Below are positions 15,418 through 18,419 of a stretch of 18,419 nucleotides of DNA, in pieces. The notes beneath the pieces are model-generated. The model saw only the letters and a list, made by a program, of their open reading frames with translations, ran no database searches and had not been told where the DNA came from. This DNA is from an uncultured Bacteroidota bacterium. Lineage in GTDB: Bacteria; Bacteroidota; Bacteroidia; Flavobacteriales; UA16. The stretch is taken from positions 1-18,419 of the forward strand of contig CACAUH010000023.1 of the NCBI GenBank assembly GCA_902535565.1, in the 5' to 3' direction. The stretch's first letter is position 1. Every line of letters starts with the position of its first letter. The position numbers were made by a program, and so were the translations under genes.

Positions 15418-16002
15418 ATGCTTTGGCTTCGCTCCCTAATCGGTACCGCATTGCTCGCCGGTGCCTGTTCCCCCTCACTGACATCATCAAACGATCCCAT
15501 GACCTTGGACTTTGGCAAAGGCACTGTGCGCAGTTGGAGGGCCCTGAATGACGGCGTGATGGGGGGGCGTTCCATCGGTGTTGTGGACTATGGTCGCAAG
15601 ACCATGACGTGGGCGGGAGCGGTGTCCCTTGAAAACAACGGAGGATTCAGCTCCGTTCGATCCGAATGGAATGAACAGGATTTGTCCGCTTTTGGGTCGG
15701 TGACCCTGCTGTGCAGGACCACCACTGGGGAGGCCGACACCTTCACCCTCACGATGGAAACCTCACAACAGTGGTGGATGCCCTACTGGAAGGCCAACTT
15801 CACTGCTGATTCTGAATGGCAAGAAGTCACCTTAGACTTTGCCGTTCTGAAAAAGAGCAGCGCGATGACGGGCGAGCTCCCCAAGTTTTGGGCGTGGGGG
15901 GACCTCTCCGACATCCTGCGCATCGGGTTCATGAAGTACGACGGCACGGCCGGCGAATTTGGTCTCGAAGTCGACTGGATGCGCTTCAATCCCAACCCCT
16001 AA
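15418..16002 (+). CDS. CIA30-family exported protein, probable lipoprotein
   Basis: The 194-residue product has a hydrophobic leader ending ALLAGAC, where Cys17 could be lipidated; the box has Ala rather than Leu at -3, so it is imperfect. Residues about 29-190 match the CIA30 domain, a galactose-binding-like beta-sandwich: DFGKGTVRSWRALNDGVMGG (31-50), VSLENNGGFSSVRSEW (69-84), and WQEVTLDF near 134-141. In eukaryotes CIA30/NDUFAF1 assists assembly of respiratory complex I. Bacterial members with signal peptides have no proven role, and an oxidoreductase-assembly function should not be assumed for an exported protein. It follows mnmE by 31 bases and may share its transcript. Its last 17 bases overlap the 3' end of the convergent receptor gene. 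Confidence 0.85.
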   Translation: MLWLRSLIGTALLAGACSPSLTSSNDPMTLDFGKGTVRSWRALNDGVMGGRSIGVVDYGRKTMTWAGAVSLENNGGFSSVRSEWNEQDLSAFGSVTLLCRTTTGEADTFTLTMETSQQWWMPYWKANFTADSEWQEVTLDFAVLKKSSAMTGELPKFWAWGDLSDILRIGFMKYDGTAGEFGLEVDWMRFNPNP

Positions 16003-18268
16003 AACCGATGGTCAGCTGAATGGAGCGGCCGTCGGCTGGAAGAATACCCGGCCCGGGATAGGCAGCCGCGCGCCGAGTGAAATACCGCGCGTCCGTCAGG
16101 TTGTTCACGGAAAGTCGCAAGTCCCAACCGGCACCACCACGCCAGTCAATGCCCAAGTCAAAGACCGCAAAGGCTGGGATTTCGCCATGAATGGCGTTTG
16201 AGGTCCACACGGCATTGGTCGCCTCCGTGAATTGTGCACCGACAGCATGACCTCCGATGTCCATGCCCCATTTCCGAAATGAGAAATCCAAGGCACCGCG
16301 CAAGATGAAATCCGGAACAAGCTCCACCTCCTTGTCTCGAAATGCGCTCTCTTCGCTTGCGATATAGCGGCTTGTCATCACCGACCCTGTGAAGAGCCCT
16401 TCCAGCTTTGTCCCCCGTTTGACATCCTCAAAAATGGTGCCCCCCACTGTGGCTTCCACCCCTCGGGTTCGGGCGTCGGCAATGTTGGTGCGAAGCAGAA
16501 CCACCCGCTGGATGATCACTGGGTCAGGGACCGTGGTCGCAAACAGACCAATGCGGTCTTCATAATTCAGTTGAAACAGACTGAAGTCGAACCGAAGTCC
16601 GTCGAGAAGCACACCGCGGAGCCCGATGTCCAGGTTTCGACCGCGTTCGTCGCGAATGTTGGGGTCCACCTGACTGCCAATGTTGCGGAGTTGAATGTCA
16701 CTGAAATTGATGGCCCTGTAGTTCGACACCGCATTGCCGTAAAGCTCAATGCCCTTGAATTTCCTCGAAAACCCGATGCCTGGAAGGCCCACTGCACGGG
16801 TTCGCCGTTCGACTTGGGTGAAGACGGAGTCTTCCAAGACATTTCCAGCTCCATCAAGGATTTCCTCGCGGTATCGCCCATCTGCTCGGGTGTCGATCCA
16901 TTCTAGCCGCAGCCCAGGGGTAAACACCCAGCCTGGAATTGGATTCCATGCCCCTTGTGCATGGAGGGCCAATTGCATGTTGGGGAACAGGTAGCGGCTC
17001 CCGTCACCAGCGTTGGGCACAACATAATCAAACACGGGGTCAGCGCCGGGAATGCCCTCACCCTGCATTGTCAAACCGCGCCCTTTCAGTGCTTGCGCCC
17101 CGAAGGTCATCGCATGGATGCCACCATGTGCGTTTTGCCAGCGTTTCACCGCACGCACATCTGCTCCCCCATGGCGGAAGGTGCCCGAAATCAATTCGCG
17201 GAATGAGCCCGGATCTACGCGATTTGGGAACCCCAAAAACCCGAGGGATTTCCGCTCTGCCTGTAACCAATGAAAACGACCGTTCCACTGCCATGCCTCG
17301 TTGCGCTGGGGCCGATTCTGAATGCGAAGGGCCGCCGAACGGTGGTTCACCCGAAAATGATTGCGGTCCCGAAAAGACACTCTGGCCTCTGAGGCAAAGT
17401 CGGCATCGGTTAAGCCTCCTGGCTGTTGCTCAATCCGATCCATCCACGCCACATCGGCATCCCAAGACCAAGCCACGCCAATGGCTCCCCCACCGCGGAC
17501 AATTCCCGTGGTCGTATTGAAGCCGGTGTTGGGTCTCCAACCCTGGCCAGATTTGTGCTCTACTGCCCCATAGACGTGTCGATTGCCCTCTGGATTCTGC
17601 CAACCCACCTCTGTGAAGGCATGCCCAAATCCCTGAGCCGCACTGTCCCCTTCCACCTTGCCCGGGTATCGAATTCCAGACAAGACGGCGCCACACCAGA
17701 GTCCGGCATGCTCTCGCCCATCTCGCATCACAAAATCCAACATACCACCGAGTTGCGACCCATACTGCAGGGCACCGGCACCGCTGACCATCCGCACCTC
17801 CCGAACTGCCCGTGTGGGCGGGGTGTAATAAGCTTCAGGATAGCCCAAAGGGTCCGCGGCGATAGGCATTCCATTTTGCCGAACAGAAAGGTGAGATGAG
17901 CGACTTGGACTCAATCCACGAACACCAATGCCCAACTGAAGGCCCGCGGCATCGCTCTGCCAGATGTTCGCCCCGGGCACGGCAATCAGCAATTGTCTGT
18001 GGTGCTGAGCCGCCTGAACCGCGGGTGTTTCCGCCCATGCAAACGCCCGGCTCTTCATCCCAGTGTAAATCCCCTCTGCTCCGATGGATTGCATCCAACG
18101 CACAGCATCTGGTCGCGACTCAACAACCGGAGCCACAGACAAATCCCTCGCCATTTGTGGCAATGAGTCAGGGGGCTGAGTTTGGGACTGTCCAAACGCC
18201 GCCCCGAATAAGACCGAGCCTAGAGCCACCAGCGACCATTTCCTGCTGTTCAAAACCAACCTCACCAT
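15986..18268 (-). CDS. FecA-like TonB-dependent outer-membrane receptor
   Basis: This is a 760-residue TonB-dependent transporter. A signal peptide (about 1-26, ending AAFG before Gln) is followed by a short segment and the plug domain: QLLIAVPGANIWQSD (92-106), GIGVRGLSPSRSSHLSVRQN (113-132), GYPEAYYTPP (142-151), and SGAGALQYGSQLGGMLDF (162-179). The 22-strand barrel occupies the rest. The C-terminus NNLTDARYFTRRAAAYPGPG then ILPADGRS strongly resembles FecA-type receptors for ferric dicitrate and similar chelates. The substrate is inferred as iron or another metal complex, not shown. There is no CarboxypepD_reg-like or STN domain, so no direct sigma/anti-sigma signalling is expected. The start ATG overlaps by 7 bases the end of the upstream gene at 18262-18419, which points to an operon. 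The final Asp codon follows the usual GFRG ending, and the stop lies inside the CIA30 gene. Confidence 0.94.
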   Translation of the reverse strand: MVRLVLNSRKWSLVALGSVLFGAAFGQSQTQPPDSLPQMARDLSVAPVVESRPDAVRWMQSIGAEGIYTGMKSRAFAWAETPAVQAAQHHRQLLIAVPGANIWQSDAAGLQLGIGVRGLSPSRSSHLSVRQNGMPIAADPLGYPEAYYTPPTRAVREVRMVSGAGALQYGSQLGGMLDFVMRDGREHAGLWCGAVLSGIRYPGKVEGDSAAQGFGHAFTEVGWQNPEGNRHVYGAVEHKSGQGWRPNTGFNTTTGIVRGGGAIGVAWSWDADVAWMDRIEQQPGGLTDADFASEARVSFRDRNHFRVNHRSAALRIQNRPQRNEAWQWNGRFHWLQAERKSLGFLGFPNRVDPGSFRELISGTFRHGGADVRAVKRWQNAHGGIHAMTFGAQALKGRGLTMQGEGIPGADPVFDYVVPNAGDGSRYLFPNMQLALHAQGAWNPIPGWVFTPGLRLEWIDTRADGRYREEILDGAGNVLEDSVFTQVERRTRAVGLPGIGFSRKFKGIELYGNAVSNYRAINFSDIQLRNIGSQVDPNIRDERGRNLDIGLRGVLLDGLRFDFSLFQLNYEDRIGLFATTVPDPVIIQRVVLLRTNIADARTRGVEATVGGTIFEDVKRGTKLEGLFTGSVMTSRYIASEESAFRDKEVELVPDFILRGALDFSFRKWGMDIGGHAVGAQFTEATNAVWTSNAIHGEIPAFAVFDLGIDWRGGAGWDLRLSVNNLTDARYFTRRAAAYPGPGILPADGRSIQLTIGFRGWD

Positions 18269-18419
18269 CCCGCTTTTGCTCTCAATTCAGGTTTCATCCT
18301 GCGATATTTACTCATGGTCACGACGCTGTCCATGGGCAACACCCAGTGTCGCGCTTGACCCGGACCATCCTCAACTTCAGTGAGGTCCACAAAGGGATCA
18401 ATAAAAAGCTGAGAACGGC
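18262..18419 (-). CDS. C-terminal end of an HTTM/vitamin K-dependent carboxylase-like protein (partial)
   Basis: The last 51 codons of a minus-strand gene run in from the window edge and stop at TGA 18264-18262, overlapping the receptor start by 7 bases. The readable tail is SQLFIDPFVDLTEVEDG followed by PGQARHWVLPMDSVV and a basic end. The pattern Q..(F/I)DP.VD followed by W(V/I).P(L/M) recalls the region after the HTTM domain in bacterial HTTM proteins and in vertebrate gamma-glutamyl carboxylase (IFDPRVDI, SWVQPL). HTTM genes near FecA-like receptors and imelysins are, as I recall, a recurrent Flavobacteriia arrangement. That the stretch is coding is fairly likely from the continuous frame, the overlap and the pattern. 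The family call is tentative because only about 50 residues are visible. Confidence 0.5.
   Translation of the reverse strand, partial: RSQLFIDPFVDLTEVEDGPGQARHWVLPMDSVVTMSKYRRMKPELRAKAGW

Noticed and set aside
16939..17520. Plus-strand open frame of 193 codons opposite the TonB receptor
   Set aside because: Shadow of the receptor gene; the translation is rich in His, Pro, Ser and Arg, without family features.

Overview
The window is an ordinary, densely coded stretch of a bacterial chromosome. It probably comes from a relatively GC-rich member of the Bacteroidota, most likely Flavobacteriales-like. Support for this includes the menD-menB-menA-menC-menE order with a short MenE of about 350 residues, a PadR-PspC pair with a Bacteroidota-type N-terminal extension on PspC, a FecA-like TonB receptor of the 'RGLSP..RS...VRQNG' type, folK followed directly by a deoxynucleoside kinase, and several TAnnTTTG (Bacteroidota -7) elements just upstream of genes. 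No Shine-Dalgarno sequences stand out. I see no tRNA, rRNA, CRISPR array, insertion sequence or prophage, and no gene-free gap above about 120 bases.

Layout. Positions 2-4528 (+) hold a menaquinone cluster: the 3' end of menD, then menB, menA, menC and menE, with 7-base spacing or ATGA overlaps from menB onward. Next on the same strand are an RdgB/HAM1 nucleotide-sanitising pyrophosphatase (4548-5135), accA (5218-6171) and a large lipoprotein with an OmpA-like region and TPR-like repeats (6214-7917). A strong bidirectional terminator at 7938-7973 closes this block. Positions 8013-11711 (-) read, in transcription order, as padR, a PspC-domain membrane protein, sppA and a SpoU/TrmH RNA methyltransferase. 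padR/pspC and sppA/methyltransferase overlap at their stop and start codons. Divergent from padR are folK (GTG start) and a deoxynucleoside kinase (11830-12968, +). sucD (12981-13865, -) converges on the kinase and is divergent from mnmE (13971-15386, +). mnmE is followed by a CIA30-family exported protein (15418-16002, +). Its 3' end overlaps the 3' end of a convergent FecA-like TonB-dependent receptor (15986-18268, -). The receptor start overlaps the 3' end of another minus-strand gene cut by the window edge (18262-18419), whose C-terminus resembles HTTM/vitamin K-dependent carboxylase-like proteins.

How the genes work together. The men genes form the classical o-succinylbenzoate route from isochorismate to demethylmenaquinone, the respiratory quinone of most Bacteroidota. 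padR-pspC-sppA looks like an envelope-stress or membrane-quality-control unit. The receptor and HTTM-like gene look like an outer-membrane uptake locus, probably for iron or another chelated metal. The remaining genes are housekeeping (fatty acid, folate and dNTP metabolism, TCA cycle, tRNA modification). I found no convincing undescribed system. The points most worth following are the HTTM-receptor coupling, the padR/folK intergenic operator candidate with a possibly leaderless padR transcript, the acidic insert of SppA, and the domain order of the lipoprotein.
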